This document shows positions 24,246-32,172 of a DNA stretch of 45,906 nt, one piece after another. Both the position numbers and the translations under genes were made by a program. How positions within the stretch are numbered: position 1 is the first letter of the stretch; each line of letters opens with the position of its first letter. The notes beneath the pieces were generated by a model. That model saw only the letters and a program-made list of their open reading frames with translations. It was not told where the DNA came from and ran no database searches. The DNA comes from Mycobacterium sp. E183 (GTDB lineage Bacteria > Actinomycetota > Actinomycetes > Mycobacteriales > Mycobacteriaceae). The stretch is from assembly GCF_001667735.1 (NCBI RefSeq), contig NZ_LZJN01000016.1, forward strand, positions 1-45,906. The letters are read 5' to 3'.

Positions 24246-24896
24246 TCATAGTTTGGCGCTCAACCCGGCGACCAGGTTGATGGTGACCGCCAGGATTACC
24301 GCGCCGAAGAGGTACGACAGCAGCGCATGGCGCAAGACGGTTACCCGCACCCGAGAGGCGTTGATCTCGGTGTCGGAAACCTGAAAGGTCATGCCGACCG
24401 TGAACGCGACGTAGGCGAAGTCGAGGTAGCGCGGCGGGTGTGCGTCGTGAAAATCGATGCCGCCCACCTCGTCTGAGTAGTAGAGGCGCGCGTAATGCGC
24501 GGTGAAGAGCGTGTGCACGGCGAACCACGACGCCGCCACGGCCAGCACGCCGACGCCGGCCGCCGCGAGGGACTCGCCGCCCGAATGCGTGCCCGCGGCG
24601 ACGACGTATCCGACCCCTCCGAGACTTCCCAGGCTCGCGGAGACGACGACCACGTCTGCCAGCAACCGCGTCGCATCCTCGCGGGTGGCATGCCGAGCCG
24701 TGCGTTCGGCATCCATCGGGGCGATGATCAGCCAGCTCCACGCGACGTAAACCGCTGCGGCGACCACCCAGCCGAGGAGGGCGAATCTCCACCCGACGGC
24801 CTCACCGATGGCGACGGCGACCGCCGTTCCGGCGAGCACCGCGATTAGGAGCCGCACCGCGACGGTGTCACGGACAAGGCGCACGTAGGACGTCAC
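24246..24896 (-). CDS. DUF1345 membrane protein
   Basis: A 216-aa integral membrane protein with about five hydrophobic helices. The central segment [18 protein letters not shown] and the following [20 protein letters not shown] are the conserved core of DUF1345 (PF07077). Function unknown. GTG start; convergent with the Thr/Pro-rich gene, 13 bp apart. Lies upstream of, and on the same strand as, no other coding gene; the next features are tRNAs. Confidence 0.85.
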   Translation of the reverse strand: MTSYVRLVRDTVAVRLLIAVLAGTAVAVAIGEAVGWRFALLGWVVAAAVYVAWSWLIIAPMDAERTARHATREDATRLLADVVVVSASLGSLGGVGYVVAAGTHSGGESLAAAGVGVLAVAASWFAVHTLFTAHYARLYYSDEVGGIDFHDAHPPRYLDFAYVAFTVGMTFQVSDTEINASRVRVTVLRHALLSYLFGAVILAVTINLVAGLSAKL

Positions 24897-24942
24897 ACCG
24901 TCGACTTAAGCAGATGAGGCAGCCGAACCGATGTTTCAAGAG

Positions 24943-25015
24943 CGCGCCCGAAGGGATTCGAACCCCTAACCTTCTGATCCGTAGTCAGATGCTCTATCCG
25001 TTGAGCTACGGGCGC
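24943..25015 (-). tRNA. tRNA-Arg (anticodon ACG)
   Basis: A 73-nt cloverleaf: acceptor GCGCCCG/CGGGCGC, D-arm TAGCTCAACGGATAGAGCA, anticodon loop CTACGGA with ACG, T-loop GGTTCGAATCC. A34 would be converted to inosine by TadA, which is encoded at 1651-2109. Confidence 0.97.
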
Positions 25016-25048
25016 CAGTCTTCAATTATCTTGCGTCGTGTTCCTTGG

Positions 25049-25137
25049 CGGAGGCGAGAGGATTTGAACCTCCGGTCCCCTTTGAGGGGGACAACTCATT
25101 AGCAGTGAGCCCCATTCGGCCGCTCTGGCACGCCTCC
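25049..25137 (-). tRNA. tRNA-Ser (anticodon GCT)
   Basis: An 89-nt class II tRNA: acceptor GGAGGCG/CGCCTCC, anticodon loop CTGCTAA with GCT, long variable arm (GTCCCCCTCAAAGGGGAC), T-loop GGTTCAAATCC. It sits 33 bp upstream of tRNA-Arg(ACG) on the same strand; probably cotranscribed. Confidence 0.96.
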
Positions 25138-25209
25138 CTTGGACTGTTTGAGGGTACCCGACCCCTTCCCGGTCTCGCGGAACCGGCCATAGCGTACACA
25201 TTTGCGACA

Positions 25210-25215
25210 TAAACT
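25210..25215 (+). promoter_or_regulatory. Candidate -10 box (TAAACT) of hisC2
   Basis: TAAACT lies six bases before the hisC2 GTG, so transcription would begin at the start codon (leaderless mRNA). There is no Shine-Dalgarno in front of the GTG, in agreement. Confidence 0.55.
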
Positions 25216-25221
25216 GTCGAA

Positions 25222-26289
25222 GTGACTGCTCGCTTGCGTCCCGAACTGGCCGGACTGCCAGTCTATGTGCCCGGCAAGAACGTGCCCGGCTCCATCAAAC
25301 TGGCCAGCAACGAGACCGTGCACGGCCCGCTGCCCAGCGTGCACGCGGCGATCGAGCGCGCGGTCGCCGTCGTCAACCGCTACCCGGACAACGCCTCTGT
25401 GGACCTCAAGGCCGCGTTGGCCATGCACCTGGGATCCGACGTCGCGCCCGAGCACATTGCGGTCGGCAGCGGTTCGGTCACCCTGTGCCAGCAGCTGGTG
25501 CAAATCACCGCCGCCGCCGGCGACGAGGTGATGATGGGCTGGCGCAGCTTCGAGTGCTACCTGCCGATCGTTCAGGTGTCCGGTGCGACGGCGGTCAAGG
25601 TGCCGCTGACCGACCACACCCACGACCTCGACGCGATGCTCGCCGCGACCACCGACCGCACCCGGCTGATCTTCGTGTGCAACCCGAACAATCCGACATC
25701 GACGGTCGTCGACCCCGGCGACCTGGCCCGCTTCGTCGAGGCTGTGCCCCCGCACATCCTGATCGCCATCGACGAGGCCTACGTCGAATACATCCGCGAC
25801 GGCATGCTGCCCAATAGCTTGGAGCTGGCCCTGTCCCGCAGCAATGTCGTTGTGCTGCGGACGTTTTCGAAGGCCTACGGGCTGGCGGGCCTGCGCGTCG
25901 GGTACGCGGTCGGCCACCCCGACCTGATCACCGCGCTGGACAAGGTCGTCATGCCGTTCGCCGTGACCAACGTCGGACAGGCGGCCGCGATCGCCTCGCT
26001 GGAGGCAGCCGGCGAACTCGCGGCCCGCACCGACGCGCTGGTCGCCGAGCGCACCCGCGTCAGCGCGGCGCTGCGCGACGCCGGGTTCACGCTGCCGACG
26101 TCGCAGGCCAACTTCGTCTGGCTGCCGCTGGGCGCCCGGACCGCGGACTTCACCCAGCAGGCCGCCGACGCGCGCCTGGTGGTGCGGCCGTTCGCGGGCG
26201 AGGGGGTGCGCGTCACCATCGGCGCGGTGGAGGAGAATGACGTCCTGTTGCACTTCGCCTGCGAGTGGATTTCCCGCATCGAACCGTAA
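25222..26289 (+). CDS. hisC2: Aromatic/histidinol-phosphate-type aminotransferase HisC2
   Basis: A 355-aa PLP fold-type I aminotransferase. NPNNPTSTVV, Asp184 and Tyr187 (IAIDEAYVEY), the PLP lysine K217 (TFSKAYGLAGLRVGY) and the substrate Arg near RVTIGAVEEN are present. In mycobacteria this copy (Rv3772) stands alone, away from the his operon, and is thought to act on aromatic 2-oxo acids. TyrA, also in this window, makes the 4-hydroxyphenylpyruvate it could aminate. Start GTG with a -10 box six bases away. Confidence 0.92.
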   Translation: MTARLRPELAGLPVYVPGKNVPGSIKLASNETVHGPLPSVHAAIERAVAVVNRYPDNASVDLKAALAMHLGSDVAPEHIAVGSGSVTLCQQLVQITAAAGDEVMMGWRSFECYLPIVQVSGATAVKVPLTDHTHDLDAMLAATTDRTRLIFVCNPNNPTSTVVDPGDLARFVEAVPPHILIAIDEAYVEYIRDGMLPNSLELALSRSNVVVLRTFSKAYGLAGLRVGYAVGHPDLITALDKVVMPFAVTNVGQAAAIASLEAAGELAARTDALVAERTRVSAALRDAGFTLPTSQANFVWLPLGARTADFTQQAADARLVVRPFAGEGVRVTIGAVEENDVLLHFACEWISRIEP

Positions 26290-26300
26290 GGAGTGGTCCA

Positions 26301-26762
26301 TTGGACTTGGCGCGCAAACTGTTCACCGAGTTCAAGGAGCGCGGCGGCGAGATTCCCGACACCGAGCTCGACGACTTCTGGGCCGGCCTCGAGCCGGCGA
26401 CGATCGACGGGATGCTGGGCGAGTGGAAGGGCGGCGAGTTCCGCACCGGTCACCGGATGAACGGCCAGCTGGAGAAGGCCGGCTGGTTCGGCAAGACGTT
26501 CAAGTCGGCCCGCGACGTTCAGCCGCTCGTCTGCCTCGACGCCGACGGCAACAAGTTCTCGAACGTGGAGATGGGCAAAGGCGAGGCCAGCCTGTGGCTC
26601 GAAGAGTTCCGCGGTGAGGTCACCGCGACCATGGTTTACGACGGCCAGCCCGTGCACGACCACTTCAAGAAGATCGACGACGACGCCGTGATGGGCATCA
26701 TGAACGGCAAGGGCGTCCGCGACAACGGTCGGTATTACTACTTCTACCTCGAACGGGTCTAA
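26301..26762 (+). CDS. DUF4334 / GXWXG-motif protein
   Basis: A 153-aa protein with the motif G40-E-W42-K-G44 that defines the GXWXG domain, followed by the DUF4334 core (KSARDVQPLVCLDADGNKF; LEEFRGEVTATMVYDGQPV; DHFKKIDDDAVMGIMNGKGV; GRYYYFYLERV). Such proteins are beta-barrel, lipid- or ligand-binding-like; no activity is known to me. TTG at 26301 is preceded by AAGGAG (26288-26293), right after the hisC2 stop, so it is probably cotranscribed with hisC2. Confidence 0.82.
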   Translation: MDLARKLFTEFKERGGEIPDTELDDFWAGLEPATIDGMLGEWKGGEFRTGHRMNGQLEKAGWFGKTFKSARDVQPLVCLDADGNKFSNVEMGKGEASLWLEEFRGEVTATMVYDGQPVHDHFKKIDDDAVMGIMNGKGVRDNGRYYYFYLERV

Positions 26763-26780
26763 CGGCTCGGCCTTCGAGTT

Positions 26781-26828
26781 TGCGGCTGGCCGCACATTCA
26801 TCGACCAAGGTGCGGCTGGCCGCACATT
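26781..26828. terminator. Tandem 18-bp palindromic repeats between convergent genes
   Basis: TGCGGCTGGCCGCACATT occurs at 26781-26798 and again at 26811-26828. Each contains the palindrome TGCGGC-TG-GCCGCA, so two small hairpins arise with a 30-bp period; AT-rich ends follow. Placement between the DUF4334 gene (+) and the TIGR03086 gene (-) suits a bidirectional terminator. Confidence 0.6.
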
Positions 26829-26848
26829 TAGGGCCCACAAGCCAGGAG

Positions 26849-27433
26849 TCAACGGGCCGGGTTGCGGCCGGTGAACGCGACTAACTGCTCGAGCGCGCCC
26901 GCATCCTCGGGCACGTCGACCGGGTCGTCGAACCCGGCGCCGCCGCGGAACTCCGGCTTGATGACCTCGCGCGCCAGCCCCAAGACATACTCGGACAAAG
27001 GCTCGGGCGCGTTGATCTCGTGTCCCACGGCGACGGCGTAATCCCAGGCGTGGACCAGGAATTCGATCGACAAGACGGCACACGCGTTCTTGGCGGGCAT
27101 CTCGCCCTTGCCGAACGGGACCGTCCCGTCCAGGCCGTGACGGTGCCAGGCGTCCAGCGTCGGCCGGGCCGCGGTGACCACCTGCCCTTCCACGGAATCG
27201 CTTTCGTCGCGGTCGGGAATCTCCGCGTCGACCATGCCGCCCAGCGCCGTGATCGAGCCCAGCAGATGACCGGTCAGCCGCGCGACGTCGAACTCCGCGC
27301 ACGGCGTCTGGCGGCTCAGGTCGTCGGCCGCGATCGTGTGCAACACCCGCTGCAGCACCCCCAACGTGTCCTCGGCGCTGTGCAGTTCGTCGGTGGGCGG
27401 GGAATCGGGGCCGGGCCGCAAATCAGGAGCCAT
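26849..27433 (-). CDS. TIGR03086-family metal-binding (DinB/MDMPI-like) protein, Rv3773c type
   Basis: A 194-aa protein of the mycothiol-dependent maleylpyruvate-isomerase-like N-terminal fold: a four-helix bundle with three metal ligands. Segments VLHTIAADDLSRQTPCAEFD, LTGHLLGSITALGG and VLSIEFLVHAWDYAVAVG supply the histidines (H in LTGH, H in FLVHAWD). Activity unknown. ATG start at 27433, seven bases after a -10 box. Divergent from echA21 with only 23 bases between start codons. Confidence 0.82.
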   Translation of the reverse strand: MAPDLRPGPDSPPTDELHSAEDTLGVLQRVLHTIAADDLSRQTPCAEFDVARLTGHLLGSITALGGMVDAEIPDRDESDSVEGQVVTAARPTLDAWHRHGLDGTVPFGKGEMPAKNACAVLSIEFLVHAWDYAVAVGHEINAPEPLSEYVLGLAREVIKPEFRGGAGFDDPVDVPEDAGALEQLVAFTGRNPAR

Positions 27434-27440
27434 ATTTGCC

Positions 27441-27450
27441 ACGCTACGGT
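27441..27450. promoter_or_regulatory. Overlapping divergent -10 boxes (echA21 and TIGR03086 gene)
   Basis: Plus-strand TACGGT (27445-27450) lies six bases before the echA21 ATG (27457). Minus-strand TAGCGT (complement of 27441-27446) lies seven bases before the ATG at 27433. The two hexamers share the central TA. Both genes would have leaderless mRNAs; two polymerases could not occupy the site at once. Confidence 0.6.
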
Positions 27451-27456
27451 CTCGAT

Positions 27457-28281
27457 ATGGCGCAAGCATACGAATCCGTCACGGTGGAGACGAAAGACAA
27501 CGTCGCGCAGGTGACGCTGATCGGGCCGGGCAAGGGCAACGCGATGGGCCCGGCGTTCTGGTCCGAGATGCCGGAGCTGTTCGCGGCGCTCGACGCCGAC
27601 CCCGAGGTACGCGCGATCGTGCTGACCGGTTCGGGCAAGAACTTCAGCTACGGCCTGGACGTGCCCGCGATGGGCGGCTCGTTCACCCCGCTGCTGTCCG
27701 GGGACGCGCTGGCCGGCCCGCGAGCGGTCTTCCATCGCGAGGTCAAGCGGATGCAGGGCGCGATCACCGCGGTCGCGGATTGCCGCACCCCGACCATCGC
27801 CTCGGTGCACGGCTGGTGCATCGGCGGTGGGGTCGACCTGATCTCCGCGGTCGACATCCGCTACGCGAGCGCCGACGCCAAGTTCTCGGTGCGCGAGGTC
27901 AAGCTGGCCATCGTCGCCGACGTCGGCAGCCTGGCCCGCCTCCCCTACATCCTGAGCGACGGGCATCTGCGCGAACTCGCGCTGACCGGTAAGGACATCG
28001 ACGCAGCCCGGGCCGAGAAGATCGGCCTGGTCAACGACGTGTACGACGACCCCGAGGCGACCCTGGCCGCGGCGCACGCCACCGCCGCGGAAATCGCGGC
28101 CAACCCGCCGCTGACCGTCCACGGCGTCAAGGACGTTCTCGATCAGCAGCGCGTCGCCGCGGTCTCGGAGAGCCTGCGCTACGTCGCCGCCTGGAACGCC
28201 GCCTTCCTGCCCTCGAAGGACCTGACCGAGGGCATCGCGGCGACATTCGAGAAGCGGCCGCCGCAGTTCACCGGCGAGTGA
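27457..28281 (+). CDS. echA21: Enoyl-CoA hydratase EchA21
   Basis: A 274-aa crotonase-fold protein (Rv3774 position). Oxyanion-hole segments IVLTGSGKNFSYGLDVPAMG and VHGWCIGGGVDLISAVDIRYA are present, the latter followed by VREVKLAIVADVGSLARLPY, close to delta3,5-delta2,4-dienoyl-CoA isomerases (ECH1 type) that carry an Asp at this point. The enzyme may therefore be an isomerase rather than a hydratase; subfamily is an inference. ATG with leaderless spacing to TACGGT. Confidence 0.9.
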   Translation: MAQAYESVTVETKDNVAQVTLIGPGKGNAMGPAFWSEMPELFAALDADPEVRAIVLTGSGKNFSYGLDVPAMGGSFTPLLSGDALAGPRAVFHREVKRMQGAITAVADCRTPTIASVHGWCIGGGVDLISAVDIRYASADAKFSVREVKLAIVADVGSLARLPYILSDGHLRELALTGKDIDAARAEKIGLVNDVYDDPEATLAAAHATAAEIAANPPLTVHGVKDVLDQQRVAAVSESLRYVAAWNAAFLPSKDLTEGIAATFEKRPPQFTGE

Positions 28282-28287
28282 GGCACG

Positions 28288-28293
28288 TACCCT
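28288..28293 (+). promoter_or_regulatory. Candidate -10 box (TACCCT) of lipE
   Basis: TACCCT, seven bases before the GTG of lipE, in the 19-bp gap after echA21; leaderless spacing. It would give lipE its own transcript, although readthrough from echA21 is also possible. Confidence 0.45.
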
Positions 28294-28300
28294 CGCTGAG

Positions 28301-29539
28301 GTGACGACACCTGACGGCAAGATCCGCCTCCCGGCTGACTTGGACGCCGTGACGGCGATCGGTGAGGAAGACCACTCCGAAATCGACAGCGTCGCCGTCG
28401 ACCGCATCTGGGCGGCCGCCCGGCACTGGTACCAGGGCGGCCTTCACCCCGCCATCCAGCTGTGCATCCGCCGGCACGGACGCGTCGTGCTCAACCGCGC
28501 GATCGGCCACGGCTGGGGCAATGCCCCGAGCGACCCGCCCGACGCCGAAAAGATCCCCGTGACACCCGACACGCCGTTCTGCGTGTACTCGGCGGCCAAG
28601 GGGATGGCGGCGACCGTGATCCACATGCTCGTGGAGCGCGGTGTCTTCTCCCTCGACGACCGGATGTGCGACTACATCCCCACGTTCACCAGTCACGGCA
28701 AGGACCGCATCACCATCCGGCACGTCATGACGCACAGCGCGGGGCTGCCGTTCCCCACCGGCGCCAAACCCGACGTCAAACGGGCCGACGACCACGAGTA
28801 CGCGCAGCAGAAGCTGGGCGAGCTGCGCCCGCTGTACCGGCCGGGCCTGGTGCACATCTATCACGCGCTGACCTGGGGCCCGCTGGTGCGCGAGCTCGTT
28901 TTTGCGGCCACCGGCAAGGAGATTCGCGAGATCCTCGCCACCGAGATTCTCGACCCGCTCGGTTTTCGCTGGACCAACTTCGGCGTCTCCCAGGAAGACC
29001 TGCCGTTGGTCGCGCCGAGTCACGCGACCGGGCGTCCGTTGCCGCCGGTGGTCGCCCAGATCTTCCGCAAGGCGATCGGCGGAACCGTGCACGAGATGAT
29101 TCCGATCACGAACACGCCGTTGTTCCTCACCACCATCATCCCGTCGTCCAACACCGTCTCGACCGCGCACGAGATGTCGCGGTTCGCCGAAATCTGGCGT
29201 CGCGGAGGCAATCTCGACGGGGTCCGGGTGATCAGCCCCGAGACGATGTACGGCGCCATCAAGCAATGCCGGCGGCTGCGACCGGATTTCGCGGTGGGGC
29301 TGCAGCCCGCCCGGTGGGGCACCGGCTTCATCCTCGGGACCGACCGTTGGGGACCGTTCGGCCGCAACGCCCCCAACGCATTCGGCAATCTCGGGCTGGT
29401 CAACATCGCGATCTGGGCCGACCCGGCGCGGGGTCTCGCGGCCGGCGTCGTCAGCAGCGGCAAACCCGGACGTGACCCGGAAGCGAAGCGCTACACCGCC
29501 TTGCTGGACACGATCACCGCCGAAATCCCCACCGATTGA
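28301..29539 (+). CDS. lipE: Beta-lactamase-fold esterase/lipase LipE
   Basis: A 412-aa serine hydrolase of the penicillin-binding-protein/class C beta-lactamase family (EstB type). The catalytic S97-A-A-K100 is within FCVYSAAKGMAATVIHMLVE; the downstream VMTHSAGLPFPTG is family-typical, and a Tyr in the HIYHALTWGPLV segment may be the third catalytic residue. No signal peptide. Corresponds to Rv3775. Confidence 0.9.
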   Translation: MTTPDGKIRLPADLDAVTAIGEEDHSEIDSVAVDRIWAAARHWYQGGLHPAIQLCIRRHGRVVLNRAIGHGWGNAPSDPPDAEKIPVTPDTPFCVYSAAKGMAATVIHMLVERGVFSLDDRMCDYIPTFTSHGKDRITIRHVMTHSAGLPFPTGAKPDVKRADDHEYAQQKLGELRPLYRPGLVHIYHALTWGPLVRELVFAATGKEIREILATEILDPLGFRWTNFGVSQEDLPLVAPSHATGRPLPPVVAQIFRKAIGGTVHEMIPITNTPLFLTTIIPSSNTVSTAHEMSRFAEIWRRGGNLDGVRVISPETMYGAIKQCRRLRPDFAVGLQPARWGTGFILGTDRWGPFGRNAPNAFGNLGLVNIAIWADPARGLAAGVVSSGKPGRDPEAKRYTALLDTITAEIPTD

Positions 29540-29568
29540 GGGCGCCCCCGGGTGGGAACACTGCCCGA

Positions 29569-29760
29569 ATGGCTACCTACCGAGTGCTCAACCCCAAGGG
29601 CGACGTCGTCGCGACCAAGGACATCGAAAGCGCCGACAAAGCGCACGCCTGGTTCGCCGACGAGGCAGTCGAGGGCAACGAACTCGGCTGGCGCATGGAG
29701 GTCGAGGCCGACGGCGAGTGGCGCTTCTTCGACGACAGCGAAGGCGATCGCAGCTACTAG
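29569..29760 (+). CDS. Small conserved protein of unknown function
   Basis: A 63-aa acidic protein: MATYRVLNPKGDVVATKDIE, then SADKAHAWFADEAVEGNELG and WRMEVEADGEWRFFDDSEGD. The alternation of charged and hydrophobic residues suggests a small beta/alpha fold. Codon use is like the neighbours, the start is an ATG, and it ends close to the next gene. Function not recognised. Confidence 0.75.
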   Translation: MATYRVLNPKGDVVATKDIESADKAHAWFADEAVEGNELGWRMEVEADGEWRFFDDSEGDRSY

Positions 29761-29796
29761 TGTTTGCCGCCCGATCGGCGGGGCACCCGGCAAGGC

Positions 29797-30903
29797 ATGG
29801 ACTCTGACCGCTTCCGCAAGTTGCTCGACGCCTCAGGGCCGTTCGCATCGGTCTACTTCGACGACTCGCATGACACCCACGACGCCGAGGCTCAGCTCGA
29901 GCTCAAGTGGCGGGCGTTGAAGGAGGACCTCGAAACGCGGGGCGCCGCCGAGGAGGTGGTCGACGAGATCGGGCGCGCGGTGATGGACCTGCGGCCGCCG
30001 ATCGGGCGCAGCGGCCGCGCCGTTGTGGCCGGCGCCGACGGCGTGCTGCTGAACGAACACCTGCTGCGGCCACCGTCGCAGCAGATCGTGCGGGTCTCCG
30101 AATTGCCTTACGTCATGCCGATTGTCGAGCACGGCTTCCATCAACCCGACTATCTGTTGGTGGAGGTCGACCACACGGGCGCCGACATCACCCGCAAGGT
30201 CGGCGGCGCGCTACGCTCCGAGACCGTCGACGGTGGCGGGTTCCCCGTCCACCACGCGAGCGGGGCGGAAACCGCCGGTTACGGGGATCCTCAGCTGCGC
30301 ACCGACGAGGCCGCCCGCAAGAACATGCGCGCGGTGGCCGACCGGATCGGGGAACTCGTCGACGCGGCGAACCTCGACCTCGTCCTGATCGTCGGCGAGG
30401 TCAGCTCGCGGTCGGACCTGCTCGCCGAACTGCCCGAGCGGATCAGCCGGCACGCCGAGCAGTTGCAGGTCGGCGCGCGCCACAGCGGCCATGACGCCGA
30501 CGAGTTGCAGCGGGCCATCGAATCCGCGTGCCTGCGGCGGCATCTGGACGTGATCGACGCTGCCGCCGAGCGTTTCACCGCCGAGGTGGGCCGGCAGTCC
30601 GGGCTGGCCGCCGAGGGGCTGGACGCGGTCTGCTCGGCCCTGCGCCAGGGCGCGGTCGACACGTTGATCGTCGGTGACATCGGTGACGCCACCGTCGTCG
30701 CCGACGCGGACCTGACGACAGTGGCCCCCAACGAAAACGTGCTGTCCGAACAGGGTGCGGCCCCGGCGAAGACGCTGCGCGCCGACGAGGCCCTGCCGGT
30801 GTTCGCGATCTCCGTCGGCGCGGCGCTGGTGCGCACCGACGAGCGGATCGCCCCGGCCAACGGTGTCGGTGCCCTGCTTCGCTACGCGCCGACGCTGCAT
30901 TAG
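29797..30903 (+). CDS. Balon/Rv2629-like (archaeo-eukaryotic release factor fold) protein
   Basis: A 368-aa protein with the layout of the mycobacterial Rv2629 group: N-terminal segment with LLDASGPFASVYFDDSHDTH, a central domain (PDYLLVEVDHTGADITRKV onwards) and a C-terminal domain (AEGLDAVCSALRQGAVDTLI, DIGDATVVAD). These are bacterial relatives of eRF1/Pelota; Balon and the M. smegmatis homologue bind hibernating ribosomes. The GGQ hydrolysis motif is absent; a GGGF sequence (~residue 147) occurs in a similar place. Placement in the family is from memory. ATG at 29797. Confidence 0.7.
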   Translation: MDSDRFRKLLDASGPFASVYFDDSHDTHDAEAQLELKWRALKEDLETRGAAEEVVDEIGRAVMDLRPPIGRSGRAVVAGADGVLLNEHLLRPPSQQIVRVSELPYVMPIVEHGFHQPDYLLVEVDHTGADITRKVGGALRSETVDGGGFPVHHASGAETAGYGDPQLRTDEAARKNMRAVADRIGELVDAANLDLVLIVGEVSSRSDLLAELPERISRHAEQLQVGARHSGHDADELQRAIESACLRRHLDVIDAAAERFTAEVGRQSGLAAEGLDAVCSALRQGAVDTLIVGDIGDATVVADADLTTVAPNENVLSEQGAAPAKTLRADEALPVFAISVGAALVRTDERIAPANGVGALLRYAPTLH

Positions 30904-30920
30904 CCCACGACTGACATGCG

Positions 30921-31007
30921 CGGTGGCGGAGGGATTTGAACCCCCGGACGGTGTTAGCCGTCTCTCGCTTTCAAGGCGAGTGCATTAGGCCGCTCTGCCA
31001 CGCCACC
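30921..31007 (-). tRNA. tRNA-Ser (anticodon TGA)
   Basis: An 87-nt class II tRNA: acceptor GGTGGCG/CGCCACC, anticodon loop CTTGAAA with TGA, long variable arm, T-loop GGTTCAAATCC. Its T-arm and variable arm are nearly identical to the tRNA-Ser(CGA) at 1535-1621, so the two are probably related by duplication. Confidence 0.96.
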
Positions 31008-31031
31008 GCAGATAAGGGTAGCGGGACTCGG

Positions 31032-31037
31032 TAGCGT
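31032..31037 (+). promoter_or_regulatory. Candidate -10 box (TAGCGT) of the second quinone reductase gene
   Basis: TAGCGT, seven bases before the ATG at 31045. The spacing suggests a leaderless mRNA and supports ATG 31045 over the GTG three codons earlier. Confidence 0.5.
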
Positions 31038-31044
31038 GGCCACC

Positions 31045-32013
31045 ATGCGCGCAATCGTCGCCGAATCCCCCGATGAGCTCTCCTGGCAAGAGGTGCCCGA
31101 CGTGTCCGCCGGGCCCGGCGAGGTGCTGATCAAGGTCGCCGCGGCCGGCGTGAACCGGGCGGACGTGCTGCAGGCGGCGGGCAAGTATCCGCCCCCGCCG
31201 GGGGCCAGCGAAATCATCGGCATGGAGGTGTCCGGCGTCGTCGCCGAAGCGGGCGAGGGCGTCACTGATTGGTCTGCGAGACAAGAGGTTTGCGCGCTGC
31301 TGGCCGGCGGCGGATACGCCGAGTACGTCGCCGTGCCCGCCGGTCAGGTGATGCCGATTCCCTCTCGTGTCGACCTCATCGACGCCGCGGGGCTGCCGGA
31401 GGTGGCCTGCACGGTGTGGTCGAACCTGGTGCTGACGGCCCATTTGGGCAAGGGCCAGCTGCTGCTGATGCACGGCGGCGCCAGCGGCATCGGGACCCAC
31501 GCGATCCAGGTCGCTCGCGCGCTGGGCGCGCGGGTGGCCGTCACGGCCGGTTCGGCGGAGAAGCTCGAATTCTGCCGCGAGCTGGGCGCCGAGATCACGA
31601 TCAACTACCGCGACGAGGACTTCGTCGAGCGGCTCCGGGAAAGCGGCGGCGCCGACGTGATTTTCGACATCATGGGCGCCGCCTACCTGGACCGCAACAT
31701 CGACGCCCTGGCCACCGACGGGCAGCTGGTCATCATCGGCATGCAGGGTGGCATCAAGGGCGAGCTCAATATCGGCAAGCTGTTGATGAAGCGTGCCCGG
31801 GTCATCGGCACCACGCTGCGCGCCCGGCCGGTCACCGGACCCAACAGCAAGACGGAGATCGTGCAGGCGGTGATCGGGTCGGTGTGGCCGATGATCGCCG
31901 AGGGCCGCGTCCGCCCGATCATCGGCGCCCGCCTGCCCATCCAGCAGGCCGGGGAGGCACATCAACAGCTGACCGCGAGCAAGGTGACCGGGAAGGTCGT
32001 GCTCACGGTCTAG
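31045..32013 (+). CDS. NADPH:quinone oxidoreductase family protein (Rv3777 type)
   Basis: A 322-aa zinc-independent medium-chain reductase. The N-terminal domain has VLIKVAAAGVNRADVLQAAG and SEIIGMEVSGVV; the Rossmann site is LLLMHGGASGIGTHAIQVAR; the C-terminal part has GGIKGELNIGKLLMKRARVI, as in human PIG3/TP53I3-like quinone reductases. The GHEVAG motif of zinc enzymes is replaced by GMEVSG. It is a relative of the 14610-15575 gene but not a close duplicate. Confidence 0.88.
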   Translation: MRAIVAESPDELSWQEVPDVSAGPGEVLIKVAAAGVNRADVLQAAGKYPPPPGASEIIGMEVSGVVAEAGEGVTDWSARQEVCALLAGGGYAEYVAVPAGQVMPIPSRVDLIDAAGLPEVACTVWSNLVLTAHLGKGQLLLMHGGASGIGTHAIQVARALGARVAVTAGSAEKLEFCRELGAEITINYRDEDFVERLRESGGADVIFDIMGAAYLDRNIDALATDGQLVIIGMQGGIKGELNIGKLLMKRARVIGTTLRARPVTGPNSKTEIVQAVIGSVWPMIAEGRVRPIIGARLPIQQAGEAHQQLTASKVTGKVVLTV

Positions 32014-32044
32014 CCGGCGGTCGCGGTACCCAGCCCGGCCCGTC

Positions 32045-32093
32045 GAGCGTGCGTTGAGGGCTTCGAGTGTGCTGTGAGGGCGCCGTTTCCGCG
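32045..32093. repeat. Dispersed intergenic element, copy 2 (between convergent genes)
   Basis: GAGCGTGCG, GGGCTTCGAGTGTG and GTGAGGGCGC blocks match, in opposite orientation, the element at 8224-8269. It occupies the gap between the quinone reductase (+) and the aminotransferase-fold gene (-). Nothing else is evident in the 159-bp gap. Confidence 0.55.
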
Positions 32094-32172
32094 GAATTCG
32101 CGCCATGAGCGCACACGGAAAGCCGTAGCCGCACTCGCGAGCCCGGCAGGAAAACCCGGGAGGGAAGCGAGG

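Noticed and set aside
25099..27302. Two 400-475-aa minus-strand ORFs over hisC2 and DUF4334
   Set aside because: Antisense frames running through a tRNA and real genes; composition is His/Arg/Gln-rich and without motifs.
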